A stretch of DNA of 64,000 nt from Stereocaulon alpinum (Eukaryota > Ascomycota > Lecanoromycetes > Lecanorales > Stereocaulaceae): NCBI GenBank assembly GCA_018257865.1, contig JAEUBA010000012.1, positions 310,001 to 374,000 of the forward strand, given 5' to 3'. Positions within the stretch are counted from its first letter, which is position 1. Every line of letters starts with the position of its first letter. Both the position numbers and the translations under genes were made by a program. This document shows, piece by piece, positions 1 to 10,954 of the stretch. The notes below the pieces were generated by a model. That model was not told the DNA's origin and made no database searches. It worked only from the letters and a program-made list of their open reading frames with translations.

Positions 1-1668
1 TTGCTCCTTCTTATCAATGCATATTTCATCGTGCGACTGGGGAACCGCTGGGTCAACGGCCGTATACGACCAGTTATCTAGTCAGCATCGTCCCCAAGGC
101 CCTTGCTGCCCGTCTAACTACTTACCCACAGGTGTTTGTCTTCGCTGGGATCACCATTTTCAGTGCACACAGCTTCTCGGGGGTGCTTCTTGAAAATGAT
201 AGTAACATCCTTGTCGACGGGCTCTTGCTTGATGCCCGTCTCAGACAAGATGAAAACATTAGTATTCAATGCCGCGAATGCTCGACGTCTGTCTTGCTCA
301 ATCGCTCCCTTGTGAGCTTTGAGCTTGCCTGCTCGGTCAGTGTTTGTATGATCGAGTCTGACTGCTCCACGGCCTCCATAAGTGCAAGTACCTGGCACTC
401 GTAGCTTAATTGGATAGTACGTCCGCGCCTGGACACTCTACTTTTTAGACTTGAGGAATGATTGTGAGCGTCTGATCGCTATGCAACCTTGTATTGGATG
501 ACATGGGCGACCTCTTAAGTCTCAGATGCCTTCCAATGCGCACAGTCTTGTATGCTTGGTTGTAGGCTTCCTCTGCTTTTCCCTCGTCCCTGCTGAGATG
601 CCTTATTTCTACTATGCTTAGCTTTCAGATTGCTGAGGTCTTTACTCTTTGAAGTCTCAGAGTGAGCTTGCGAGTAGGAGAAAGGGGCGATCGATGTTCA
701 AATGGTCACGAGATTGAGGGGACATGTATGGCAAGAAAAGTGCCAGCGAGAAGTAACGAATTGATTGCAGATTGGATGTAAGAAGCATAGAAGCAGGCGA
801 GGTAGAAGGAGATCACAATAGGATACTTATAGCAGAATGGTCATGAGCAAGCAAATGATTGAAGTCAAGACTTCAATTCATGTCCAGGCAATCCCTTCGC
901 CCACAAAGTTCATTGCACAATCGCGCCATGTGAGTACAGTGAATCTGTTGTAGCATTCATACCTGATCTATCCAGCTACACCGCTGTCCTCATATGCCCT
1001 ACTCAGCTGTCTCTACGATTTTCCAAAAAGCTGTAAAGTCGCACGGGCACTTGAGCCTTCCTTCCTGACCATCTTGTGGTTCTCCACTTGCACAATTCTG
1101 CTTCCCTTGAATCACACGCCATATACGTAGTCGCAATTTCGGAAATTTGTATTACCCGGTTTCCAGTGGTCCTGGAAGATGATTGGATAAGGTGATAGCC
1201 ATCCAGGTCTTCTGCGTTCATGAAGCGTAGCGTTGATAGATCAAGGAGACAAGTGCCCGGATCTCGATACCAATAAATTCCATACACCCTCTGCGCTAAA
1301 AGCAGTTTTCCAGGCATCTCGACTCCATGAAGCGTAGAGCTAATAGATCGAGGAACTATCCGTCGAGGCTTTCCTCATACCTACGAGCCTCCATCTACAC
1401 ACCCCAGCCCAGCTAATACACTTCCACCCAGTACATGCAGCCAAGCAGCAGCAGCAAGATTCCACAAACTCCAGTACGAACCTGAAGCGACACGGCGCAC
1501 CCAAATTCCGTGTGAAGAAACGAGCTTGTATCGAACCTTCATATTCTCAATGCCAAGCAATCACGTGACACACTAAGCGATCCCTCTCCCACACTTTCAA
1601 AATCCCCTACCACCAACACCATTCACCATCCACCACAACAACAATCGGCATCCCCCCAACCCACCACG
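1..1668. other. No convincing gene; upstream flank of eL39
   Basis: Only short overlapping open frames occur here, for example about 90 codons on both strands over 114-404. None resembles a known family and none shows a clear intron pattern. A diverged direct repeat of about 30 nt (copies at 1219-1250 and 1326-1354, both containing catgaagcgtag) is the only internal structure I noticed. The last 150 nt before eL39 are C-rich and pyrimidine-biased, as is common for promoters and leaders of fungal ribosomal protein genes. Confidence 0.5.
1219..1354. repeat. Diverged ~30-nt direct repeat
   Basis: Two copies of a segment beginning catgaagcgtag and ending in a gatagatc/aatagatcgagga-like stretch lie at 1219-1250 and 1326-1354, with about 75 nt between them. 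The copies differ at several bases. There is no gene context, so this may be an old local duplication. Confidence 0.5.
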
Positions 1669-2020
1669 ATGCCTGTACGCACCCCCTCGCCCTCCTCCCC
1701 TCCTTCCTTCCCTAACTCCATACTAACCTGATCGTGATTGACCACAGTCCCACAAATCCTTCCGCACAAAGCAAAAGCTCGCCCGAGCACAGAAGCAAAA
1801 CCGCCCCATCCCGCAATGGATACGGTTGAGGACCGGGAATACAATCCGGTACGTAATACCTCCTACACATACACCGATTCCACGTGTTTGCAGACTCCTT
1901 AGGGTTTGGTGAAGAAAGTTGAGGGAAGCCAGTGGATAAAGGCTGGGCTGATTGATGGGTGTGCGCTATAGGTATAACGCGAAGCGAAGACATTGGCGTA
2001 AGACAAAGTTGGGGATATAG
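1669..2020 (+). CDS. RPL39: 60S ribosomal protein eL39
   Basis: eL39 is a roughly 51-residue basic protein of the large ribosomal subunit that lines the nascent-peptide exit tunnel. Three exons give a full-length match: ATGCCT (1669-1674), intron 1675-1747, exon 1748-1848, intron 1849-1971, exon 1972-2020. The product starts [20 protein letters not shown], continues with the conserved [22 protein letters not shown] region, and ends WRKTKLGI. Both introns start GTACG and end AG. The first coding exon carries only two codons, a common arrangement in fungal ribosomal protein genes, and automatic callers easily miss the gene. A pure G run begins 28 nt past the stop codon. Identification rests on near-complete identity to the family and is very secure. 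Confidence 0.97.
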
Positions 2021-2045
2021 ATGTGGAGAGGTGGAGGGGGTGTTT

Positions 2046-2047
<2 letters not shown>

Positions 2048-2109
<62 letters not shown>
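2048..2109 (+). repeat. 62-nt uninterrupted poly-G tract
   Basis: Positions 2048-2109 are all G, preceded by TTTTT and by a short G-rich lead-in at 2030-2042. It lies 28 nt downstream of the eL39 stop codon, so it falls in the 3' UTR or just past it. The sense transcript would carry a G run able to form stacked G-quadruplexes. The exact length is probably unreliable, because homopolymers of this size are poorly read by sequencers. Confidence 0.95.
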
Positions 2110-2110
<1 letters not shown>

Positions 2111-2881
2111 GTGGATATTGATGGCTGGTACAAGGCAGAGCTGGCTGGCTGTGGGACAGGAGGGGCGGAGAGTGGAAGGGATCATGTGAGAAGGGCGTTT
2201 GAGAGCCAGCGCTCTTGAGCATACACCATCAAATCATCAGAACATCAAAAAACCAATGCAGTGTGTTGCAAAGTTATGAAACTATATGCGCCCACGTCAT
2301 GGGAAGTGCTATCTGGCCTACTGTGCTTTGAGCAAGTCGCCTCCGGTCGTGCTGAGTTTCTGCCTACTTTCGGCAGCCACTTACTGTGAAGCATTACTTT
2401 GATTTGCCCAGGGCCTGCAGGTGACATCGAGGCAGGATGCCCAGTCCCACCTGTCCATATTACTGTGACAGGTATCGCGTCCAGTAATACCGTTAGTTGC
2501 ACAAGATCACAAAAAGTCATCGAGTGGGCAGAAAGCATGTTCTCTACTTAAGCTATCCTAATTGTATGCAGTAGTACTGGTTTTGAACGTATTCCACTGT
2601 CACAATAACATGTAACCTTGGGTATAGTACCGCAAACGCATGTTGTTGAGTGGTGACCACTCATGTGCACGAATCACAGCCATAGAGAAACCACCAGTCT
2701 GAACGCCTTGCATGTCCATGAGTCGTAAACTGCCATGTGAACTTTTGCCTCCGACTAACGAATGTGCGAGGAGATCAAGACACTTCGACAGTAATATTCA
2801 GGTATTGAGGCGTGAGGTGGGGGAATTTAACGGCTGTACAAACGTCAGCAGGGTGGACAGCATAGTAGCGAGATGTTGAAC
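2110..2881. other. Intergenic, eL39 and SKP1 3' ends
   Basis: This gap lies between two convergent genes. I see no gene. The open frames here are short and resemble no known protein. Confidence 0.5.
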
Positions 2882-3565
2882 TTACTCCTCAGCCCACTCG
2901 TTCTCACGACGAATTTGGTCCTCCTCCTCAGGGGTGAAGTCGTTCTGGATGTTAAATGTCTTACGGATCTCCTCAGGCGACTTGCCCTTAATCATGTTGG
3001 CAACGGTCTTGCAACCGACGTCGAGAAGGGCCTTAATGTCGAGGTAGTTGGCAGCCTAAGTAGATACTGGTCAGTCCGAGTAGCTCGCGTGGCAGGGTAT
3101 TGAACACTTACAAGAATGATCTCAAAGAGCATCTCCTGGTCGACTTGCATGAACTTCTGGTCCCACTCATCGATGTCGGTAGTCTTCTTGCGGGAGTCCG
3201 CATCATCATCGTTGGCCTGCGCAGGATCACCCTTATGGTGAACACACCACTCGATAACTTTGTTGAGAACAGCCTCATTGACCTAGTAGATTTGAGTCAG
3301 CCGAGTGCAGAAGTGGGAGGAGAACAAAGAGAGCCTACGTTAGGGATAGGAATAGCCTCAGTCAAAGCTTGCTCGCCTATGTCGTCCATCATGTTCTTGA
3401 TGAGGATGGATCGGCATGCGACCTCTTTGTCTGTACAATGTCTTAGCATGATCCAGCAGGAGCTTGGGCATGAAGCTGCTGAGACAGTAACTAGAGGTGA
3501 GTCTTACCAACTGGGATCTCGACATTGTCGTTGCTCATGAGCTTAAGGATCTGTGGTTCAGACAT
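2882..3565 (-). CDS. SKP1: SKP1, SCF ubiquitin ligase adaptor
   Basis: Skp1 (SconC in Aspergillus) bridges cullin-1 and F-box proteins in SCF ubiquitin ligases, and also works with kinetochore and V-ATPase assembly complexes in yeast. Four exons on the minus strand (3508-3565, 3339-3430, 3112-3282, 2882-3055) join in frame to 164 residues. The start [19 protein letters not shown] is the BTB/POZ-fold N-terminus. Acidic [20 protein letters not shown] and the C-terminal F-box-binding helices ending in ...[17 protein letters not shown] follow. Length and order match the family. Introns have GTAAG or GTAGG donors. The gene faces eL39 across a gap of about 860 nt. Confidence 0.96.
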
Positions 3566-4466
3566 GGTGATGAAGGCGATAGTATCGAGTACTTAAAATC
3601 CTTAGAAGCAGTTGAAGAGGTAAGATGAAGCTTTGGGATGATGTTGGAGTTGGTGGTTGTGTGCACTGGTATTGAGAGATCAGATGGTGGGTGAGGTTGT
3701 AGGAGGAAGGAAGGATCAAGGCCGGTAGTGGGATTTCGTAGGTACAATCCAGGACAGTATGGGGGTTTTCATATGAATATCGGAAGGGTTAGTGTCTTGA
3801 GCTCAGCCTTAACAAGGTTGCTTGCTGCCAATTGCGTTAGTTAGCCGCCTTAGGCAGCTACTATGAATTAAACGACTTCAAGTATTACATAAAATTAGCC
3901 AATCACCGTCCAGCTATGTGCGGCAATCAAGAGACGTTGAACACATTTAGAATAACACTGTAACAATTTGTCATGGAATTGCCTTGGCTTATTTGTGTTT
4001 ATCTTTCTAATGGAGCACAATTGCTTAGCTCAAGGATCGTACCTGAAGTCAAGTTTGGGTCTTTACGGTTGTGTTTCAAGATCAACACCTGTGTTACTCT
4101 TCATTGTCTTCTATTATAGCGTTACACTGTAGGTGCTACAGCTAACTTGCACCCCTAAGCCTCGCTTCTACGGATACGAGCTCCATTGCCACGACAAGGC
4201 TAGCATCATGGAAGATTAGTTGATGAGACTGGAGTTGCCTATATGTGCTGTGTTCATGGGACGATCACAAATGTATACTATAAAGAGTGTGCTCTGCATG
4301 ATAGAATTGAAAAGCAGTGGCAAGAAACGTCCAGCGTCTCTGGCTTTCAGCCACCTCTTGATAACAGGTAGCTCCCTCCCCCTTCTATGAACGCCTCGCT
4401 TCGTTGAAACCCATAATTCATCAGCCCTAAACCGCATAGAGTCATTCATGTTGCATTGCTCGTATG
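3566..4466. other. Intergenic, SKP1 5' flank
   Basis: The 900 nt upstream of SKP1 and downstream of the minus-strand kinase gene hold no convincing coding sequence. The part at 3780-4130 is comparatively AT-rich. Confidence 0.5.
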
Positions 4467-6573
4467 TTAGTCACCAGCCTTCTCTGGCTCTGCCCCGTCG
4501 GGTGTGTCCCCTTTGGCAGCTTTCACCCTCGCCTGCTCGAGGATTTTTGCAAACCCACTCATCGGCTTTGAACCCCCAGAAGCCCTGGGAGCCCCTTTCA
4601 CTAAGTCTTCGTCGTTCTGGTACTCCTCCCTTCCCTCCACCCTTCTCGTTAGGTAAAGCGTAGCAGACTTGCCCTGCTTCGCCCGTATGCGTTCGAGCTC
4701 CATGTGGTACGCTGTTTCGTAGATGTCTGTGTCCGCGGCGGGAGGAGATTCACTGACTGCTGGTGGAGAAGGCGGTGCGGAACTACCACCAGGACCAAGT
4801 GCGAGGTACAAATGATCTGTCAAAGGATCATGGGCTTGACCTTTCCCAAGATGGTCAATTGGAATCGGCGCTGTAGCAGCGTGTTGGAGAGGTCGATGAT
4901 CTTGTGGATGAGCGTTAAGGGATCTCTTGGGACTCGTAGGACTCGAGGGGGATTTGTGGTGATCGTCGTTAGACGGCCGCTTGGTAGGAGTGGTGGGCGA
5001 GTATGCAACGGCGGTATCTTCTCGATCAGGCACGGCTTTTTCAGTACTCGATAGGCTGGCAAAATCCACATCTTGATGAACGCCTTCTGCTACCAGCGCT
5101 TGCTCGAGAGGCCTCCGGTCGTGGGTATCTTCGCTCCGGGTTCTGTGATACAACTTCGGTTTCTGGGGTGTGTCCATAGACAAAGGCGGTTGGACTAGTC
5201 GTGTGTTTTTTCCGAGAATGCCATCCATACCAGGTGGTCTCCTGTGAGCAATGATGTTCTTAAACTTCTTCACTGCTTTCATCTACCAAAGATTAGATTT
5301 AGATATGTGGGCTTGGGAGTCGGGCTTACTAGTACGAGTATATTGCTAAGGTTGCCCGTTATAGCTTGATTCGTTTCTTCCTCCGTGGGAGGCTCTATGA
5401 GATTTGCCGTGTTCTCCTCTGCTGAGAGCAAAGGGTCTTTCCCGCATTTTGTTACCCATGGATGTTCCTAGAGGATTTGTCAGCTGGAGTACTGGTACCA
5501 ATATCTTTCACCCATACCCTAAGCTCGGGCATCTTGATTCTCTTATGCGGGTCCTTCTGAAGAAGCTTGGACATCAGGTCTTTGAAGTTATCATCAACAG
5601 TATCGTTAGAGCTCAAGTCGACCTCATCATTCTTGATTGATTCGTATAGCTGTAGAACTCCGGCTTGTTCGAACGGGATCTTCCCAAAACGTAGACAGTA
5701 CAGCGTCACCCCCATTGACCATATATCTGCAGCCTTGCCAGAGATACCTCCATGTTTAGCTACACAAAGTTCTGGTGGCAAGAATGCCGGAGACCCAGCT
5801 GATTTGGCTGTCGTCATTTCCGAGTCTTTTTCGAAAATTTCCGAGACTCCAAAATCGACAATCTTAAGGATGTCATCCTCTGTTAACAACAGATTATCAG
5901 GCTTGATATCCCGATGCACTACCCCTTGAGCATGCAAATACTCAATACCCAATATCAGATCACGAAACCACATGCGGCAGCTCTCATCATCGTATGGATC
6001 TGCTGGTTCGTCTATTCCGACCTTCATGACTACTCCCTTCTTGCACATCTCCAGGACCATGTACAGCGAATCTTCGTTTGGGTCATCCAAGACTTCGACG
6101 AGAGAAACTAGATTTCCATGATTGAGCTTTTTCATGACCGCAATCTCCTCCTTGATCAAGAACAGTGGATTATCTCCGCCCTCCTGATCGGTGATGTCTG
6201 TCGAGGAATGTCTATGCAGTGGAGAGTTGAAGCCCATTCCCGCGGCTAGGTGACCAACTCTCCGGGGTGCATGAGGCCGGCGTAGGATGTTCGATTGTGC
6301 ACGCTTCCGCAATCTAGACTTCGAGAACTCCTTGACCGCAAACTCAGTGCCATGCTGGTCAACAGCAAGGTGGACCGCGCCAAACGAACCCCTTCCTATC
6401 TCTTGCTTGATCACATACTGATTGATTCGATGTACAGCACCTCCATCATCTTCACTGTTTGTGTATTCAGAATGTGCATGTAGAGTTTCCTTGACTTCCC
6501 TGGCACTCGATTGTTTGCGGCGGTGGTGTCTTAGAGGGCTTTCGTAGGCTGGTTGGGACCTGTAGATACTCAT
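4467..6573 (-). CDS. CaMKK-family Snf1-activating protein kinase
   Basis: Upstream serine/threonine kinase of the CaMKK/LKB1-like group (yeast Sak1/Tos3/Elm1; fission yeast Ssp1), which phosphorylates the activation loop of AMPK/Snf1. Three exons (5518-6573, 5330-5467, 4467-5282) give about 669 residues. The kinase domain begins near residue 53. It has the glycine loop GRGSFG (60-65), ATP-binding K81, the long basic CaMKK-type insert between beta-3 and helix C (about 85-135), HRDIKPDN (220-227) and DFG (240-242), with SPAFLPPE in the activation segment. Exon 2 restores the C-lobe end PELREHPWVTKCGKDPL, which the unspliced frame breaks. The tail is Ser/Pro-rich. Without the first splice the frame reads into a stop just past the kinase domain. 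The exact yeast orthologue cannot be chosen from sequence alone. Confidence 0.92.
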
Positions 6574-7877
6574 TTAGGTACGCAGAGGGACAGATTTCGT
6601 CTTCCATACATGTGCCTCACATTTGAGGGTCTGTCACCATCTCCTGTGCTTGGGAGATCAATAGCGATCCCATGGGAAGGCATGATACCCGCTTCATCTT
6701 CGACTGTCGAATACTCCTTCTCGTGGGTGTGAGCCATGGCGCAGATGTGTGTATATGGACTGCAGATGCAAATAGCACATGTTCAAAGCCCGTGCTCCCC
6801 AACATGGACAGGTGCAATTGAGTTGAACATTGAGTGCATCGTGGTTGCCAAAAGTTAAGACGTGTGTTGCCAAGCATCCTTCAGCTCGGCCGAGACACTA
6901 GTCCTCACATCTAGCCTTGTCCCATTGCAACGCTGCTACTTGCTTTGCCGAGGACCATTTGTTCTAGAATTGTCTGGACTCGAATAGTATCATGGTGGTG
7001 TACTCCTTTTACGTATTTGATCGGCATGGTATGCTTGCCTGAGGCCATGAAGGGAAAGCAGACTAACGGTATGCCTAGCTGAATGCATCTACAAGAAGAA
7101 ATGGGCACCTCGACCAGGCTCTTCCTCTAAAGTGCCACAGCCAAATGGCGTGTCCGATGGTCAGCCGCAGTCTAAGGCTCTCAGTGCTGAAGATGACGCC
7201 AAATTGGTCTTTGGGACCATCTTCTCGCTCAGGAACATGGTCAGAAAGCTTGGGGGCCCAGAGGATAAGTGAGAAGTCCTTGTTTCCAAAGGCTCGCAAC
7301 ATGGAGACTGATGTGCGAATCCAAAGTTTCATATCCTACCGAACAAGCCACTACAAGTTACACTACTACGAAACACCCACCTCCCTGAAGTTTGTCATGG
7401 TTACGGATACCAAAACCAACAATCTCAGGATCGTGTTGCACCAGATCTACGTTAGTCTATACGTGGAGTATGGTGAGTGCATGAGAGAATTGCGATGCTG
7501 GCGAAGCGTAGTCCTCATTGTCATCCAGTTGTTAAGAACCCTCTATCGCCTGTCGAGCATCCTGGAGGAGCTGGAGTCAACTGCGAGCTCTTTGAGCTAG
7601 GAGTCGAGCAGTTCGTGGTGAGTGGAATTAGAGGGGCTAGCTGGTCTTCGGAGCGCTGATCACTACTGCTGCAGACCGCATCTCTGCAGAACTGATAAAC
7701 CTGCATGGATGTCAAGCACAAGGCATACAGCCGGCTCCCGACCACAACCACAATCGCTATCCCATGCGGGGTTCGCATGACCACCTAATATCGGCAGACC
7801 TGAGGCTCAGAAGCTTTCGGCAAACATTGTTGCCCCCGAAAGAACTTCCCACGAATGCTTCCGCCAACCCTGAGCCA
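6574..7877. other. Intergenic, kinase promoter side
   Basis: These 1.3 kb lie upstream of the CaMKK-like kinase and downstream of TIF6. Open frames of up to about 150 codons occur but show no family resemblance or consistent splice pattern. The region may include kinase 5' UTR. Confidence 0.45.
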
Positions 7878-8717
7878 TCAATAGAACGACTCAACCATGG
7901 TATCCTTGTTCGTCGTATTGATCGCTCCCGGTCCCATCCCCTCCCCCAGTCGGAACACGCTCTCCACAACACTCAGCTCCGTGGCTGTAGTATCTACCCC
8001 GGTCACAGCCATCCAGTCATTGACGACCATGCCTGCCCCAACAACTGAAGAACCTCGATTCACACTGCCTGCAACTAGGGGTACTTGCAGTAAGCTCGAC
8101 AGCTCATCTTGGTCCTGTATCGAGGTCTTCGGATGGACAATCCCTCCTTGGTTGGAAAGAGACATATAAGATCCCACAAGCACGTTGTCCGCTATTGTCT
8201 GGCGAAACACTTCGACTCCCAGGACATCTGCAATGATCTCTTCCGTCTCTCGCTCGATATCGGGGTGCACCAGCGCCACATGGTCATTCGCACATATGAC
8301 GTTCCCAAGTGCTGATAACCTCTCTTCAATACGCTGTATCTTGACCTCGTCGGGTATTGAGTTTCGAAGGTGCTGTAGCTCTTGATCTGTGGTTGACGTT
8401 GGTACGAGGAGTCCTTTGCGGTTGCTAGTTTAGTTAGTCTCGCTGGGGAAAATTACTGAGTCAAGCGTACTCACCCAGCTGTTAATCTACCAATTATTCT
8501 CGTCCCAGCGATCGTGCAACGACATATTGGCACCACATCTTGTAGCTCTGCTTCGAAGACACTGTAGAAATTCTCGCTGGCGCCAATGGCAACTAGGGCG
8601 TATGCATTGGTGAGAGTTGAAAAGACACCGACTCTTCAACCGGCGTTAGCGAGCTTATCACAAGCTGTGGGGACATACATACTCATTCGAGTTCTCAAAT
8701 TGGGCTCGTACTGCCAT
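7878..8717 (-). CDS. TIF6: Translation initiation factor 6 (Tif6/eIF6)
   Basis: eIF6 is required for 60S subunit biogenesis and blocks premature joining of 40S and 60S. Three exons (8683-8717, 8475-8633, 7878-8424) join in frame to 246 residues, the usual family length. Exon 1 encodes [12 protein letters not shown], the invariant N-terminus. The joined product continues [19 protein letters not shown]. The body holds the pentein-fold repeats, including [38 protein letters not shown] and [14 protein letters not shown]. The protein ends in ...TMVESFY. Splice phases fit exactly (GA|A and GG|C). Confidence 0.97.
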
Positions 8718-9565
8718 GGTGAGATGTAGATTTGCGTTACAGGTGGATCTGCGGTGTGAGACGGAGCGGAGAAGGACTGTATGGGGAGATTGGGGTCAAG
8801 ACAGTTGTATTTTCGAAAGGATAAAAGTGTGGAAGCAAGAGTATGGTGTGAAGAGCTGAATGTAGATATATCTGGAGCTTAGTGGGGGTGACATATTCGA
8901 AACTGATCGCCAAGAGATCTGCACGCTAAGGGTCCAAGGCTGAGTCATGGAGTGTATGACTGCAAGCAAGAGTCATTCATGGACCTTCGTAAATCTGAAT
9001 GCATGCACTGACAGCTCATCCTGCGAAGTGTTCCTCGAATAGCCGCTGTCTAGCTACTTTTGCAGCCATATGAAAGATATGAGTCCGCATGACGTGATTA
9101 TCTTGGGAAATGAGCCTTGTTCTCTGCATTTCGAACAACCTGCGAGCCTGCATTGTGACTATGCAGCTCATACTAAGTATGATATGGCTAATCACGGTGT
9201 TTGAAGAGCTAAAATTTTGGCAAGGAACAGGTACAGCCCTTGAAATGACTCCATACGGTGGGATATCTCATCTCTTGAATGCTGCATTTCGATTTGTATT
9301 GAGTCTAGCGAATTGCATTCGCGTCTTTAATCATAACGTTTATTGCACAAATTCGAGGTTTGGGATCTACAGATGCATTGGACTCAAGAGAAATCATTCT
9401 CATTTGTGCTTGTCATGAGTGGGAATTGTTAAAGAAGAAGGGGATGAAACTCCAGAAACAGTGCCATGTCGTTGGAGGAAAGAGCACCGAACGACTAGAA
9501 CAACCGGTAGATATCCTCTGCACCCCGCCTCTCTCCGCTCCACCACCCACAAGACCGCACCAGTA
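8718..9565. other. Intergenic, TIF6 5' flank
   Basis: About 850 nt upstream of TIF6 and beyond the 3' end of the next minus-strand gene. I see no gene. The open frames at 9110-9420 look accidental. Confidence 0.5.
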
Positions 9566-10138
9566 TCAACTCCTCATCCCCCTCTTCCAACCCCTCTTCC
9601 GCTCCACCCTACTCCCATTGGCCCCACGCCCCACCTCCCTCAACCCATTCTCCATCTCAAAACGAGCTCGCTCGAGCCTAACGTCTGCAATCCGATCGGC
9701 TCGGAACTCCTCAACTTTGCGCTTTTCAAGTTGTCAGCCGTTGCAACAATCTCGATTTCGAACAATTGGACTTACCCCGTAGGCGTCTCGCACCGTCTGC
9801 TGTGCAAAGCCCGTTTTCGCCGCCTCGTTCTCCATCTTCTGTGTGTTAATGGTGGTGATGAGGTCGATCTTCCTCTGCAAATAGGCGTCGTGTCCGGCTT
9901 TGAATCGGAGATAGTGCTCATAATTAGGCCCGCTCAGGTGCCAATGGTCGTCGTCTTCGAGGTTCTGGGCGGTGCGGGCGCGGAGCTCTTCTAGGGCAGG
10001 CAGCAAGACTTCGGCAACGCGAGCGTATTGGGCGCGGAGGTCGGCCATGCGGGCGATTTTGGGGGCGAGTTGGGGACGGTAGATTGAGTCGGGGACCAGC
10101 CCTGCGACGGCGGCGGTGCGCTTGGATTTGGGAGGCAT
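9566..10138 (-). CDS. Small basic coiled-coil protein, function unknown
   Basis: Two exons (9776-10138 and 9566-9721) join in frame across a 54-nt GTAAGT...AAAAG intron to give 172 residues starting MPPKSKRTAAVAGLVPDSIY. The product is hydrophilic, rich in Ala, Arg and Glu and predicted helical, with charged heptad-like stretches (RADRIADVRLERARFEMENG) in the last third. There is no signal peptide or membrane span. I do not recognise the family. The clean intron, in-frame junction and coding-like composition support a real gene. A second ATG in frame is not needed. Confidence 0.7.
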
Positions 10139-10954
10139 GTCTGCTAAGACAATTAGCAATTGACCCATAAATGGTGCGAGAACAGTGGATCCTGGGCTGC
10201 GATGATGTCAAAAGCAAGGGCAAGAAATCCACGGCTTTGCAGAAGTCGTGAAAGAGCGAGCTGCGATTGGTGCGTACGGGACGGTGAAGAAGCCAATGAG
10301 ATGTTGCATCAATAAGAGAACGATATCGAAAACCCAATACATTGTCAACACAGGCAAACCATATAACAAGCCAACAACAATTCGCACAACTAACATACCA
10401 ACGCAATAACAGCTCCACACATGTGACAAACAACAGAAACGAACTAGCTGTTAACCTAAGAAAATTAACAGCAATAGACACAATGACATTGAAGAACAGC
10501 AACATGCGAAAGACAATCAATCAATGAAAACAGCACGCTCAGACTCGCAAACACTTACCGAAAGTATGTTGTGATGAGCTGAAAGACGATGAAAGATGTT
10601 GATGATATGCTTGATATATGTATAAGTGTGTATGCAGAGAGGTGGTAAGTATGTTGATCTTTTTGAAGAGAGTCTGGGAAGATGGAGGAAGATATAGCAA
10701 CCCGCATACCTATTGTCTATATAATTCGACAATTCTATTGTCATCATGAAACAGAATGGCTGGGATCAGGGCCAAGAAACCCATTGTTTCGCATGAGTTA
10801 ATTCGATTATTTCTATTGTCATGACATTCACTTCACATCCAGCTATTTGAAACATCCAAATCCCTTTTTCCCAGCCAAGACTTTTTCCGCTACCAATACT
10901 CATAAACTCCTCGCTAACATACTCATAAATCGTAATGACCGTGACAACTAAGTC
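10139..10954. other. Intergenic
   Basis: An 816-nt gap between two minus-strand genes. It is A-rich with short repeated caa/aac motifs at about 10370-10500. I see no gene. Confidence 0.5.

Noticed and set aside
360..470. Possible tRNA near 400-450
   Set aside because: I saw a tagcttaattgga-like A-box-type string but no matching T-arm, acceptor stem or B-box.
1899..2222. Poly-Pro and poly-Gly open frames across the G run
   Set aside because: They exist only because a homopolymer has no stop codon in any frame. eL39 exon 3 accounts for the coding signal nearby.
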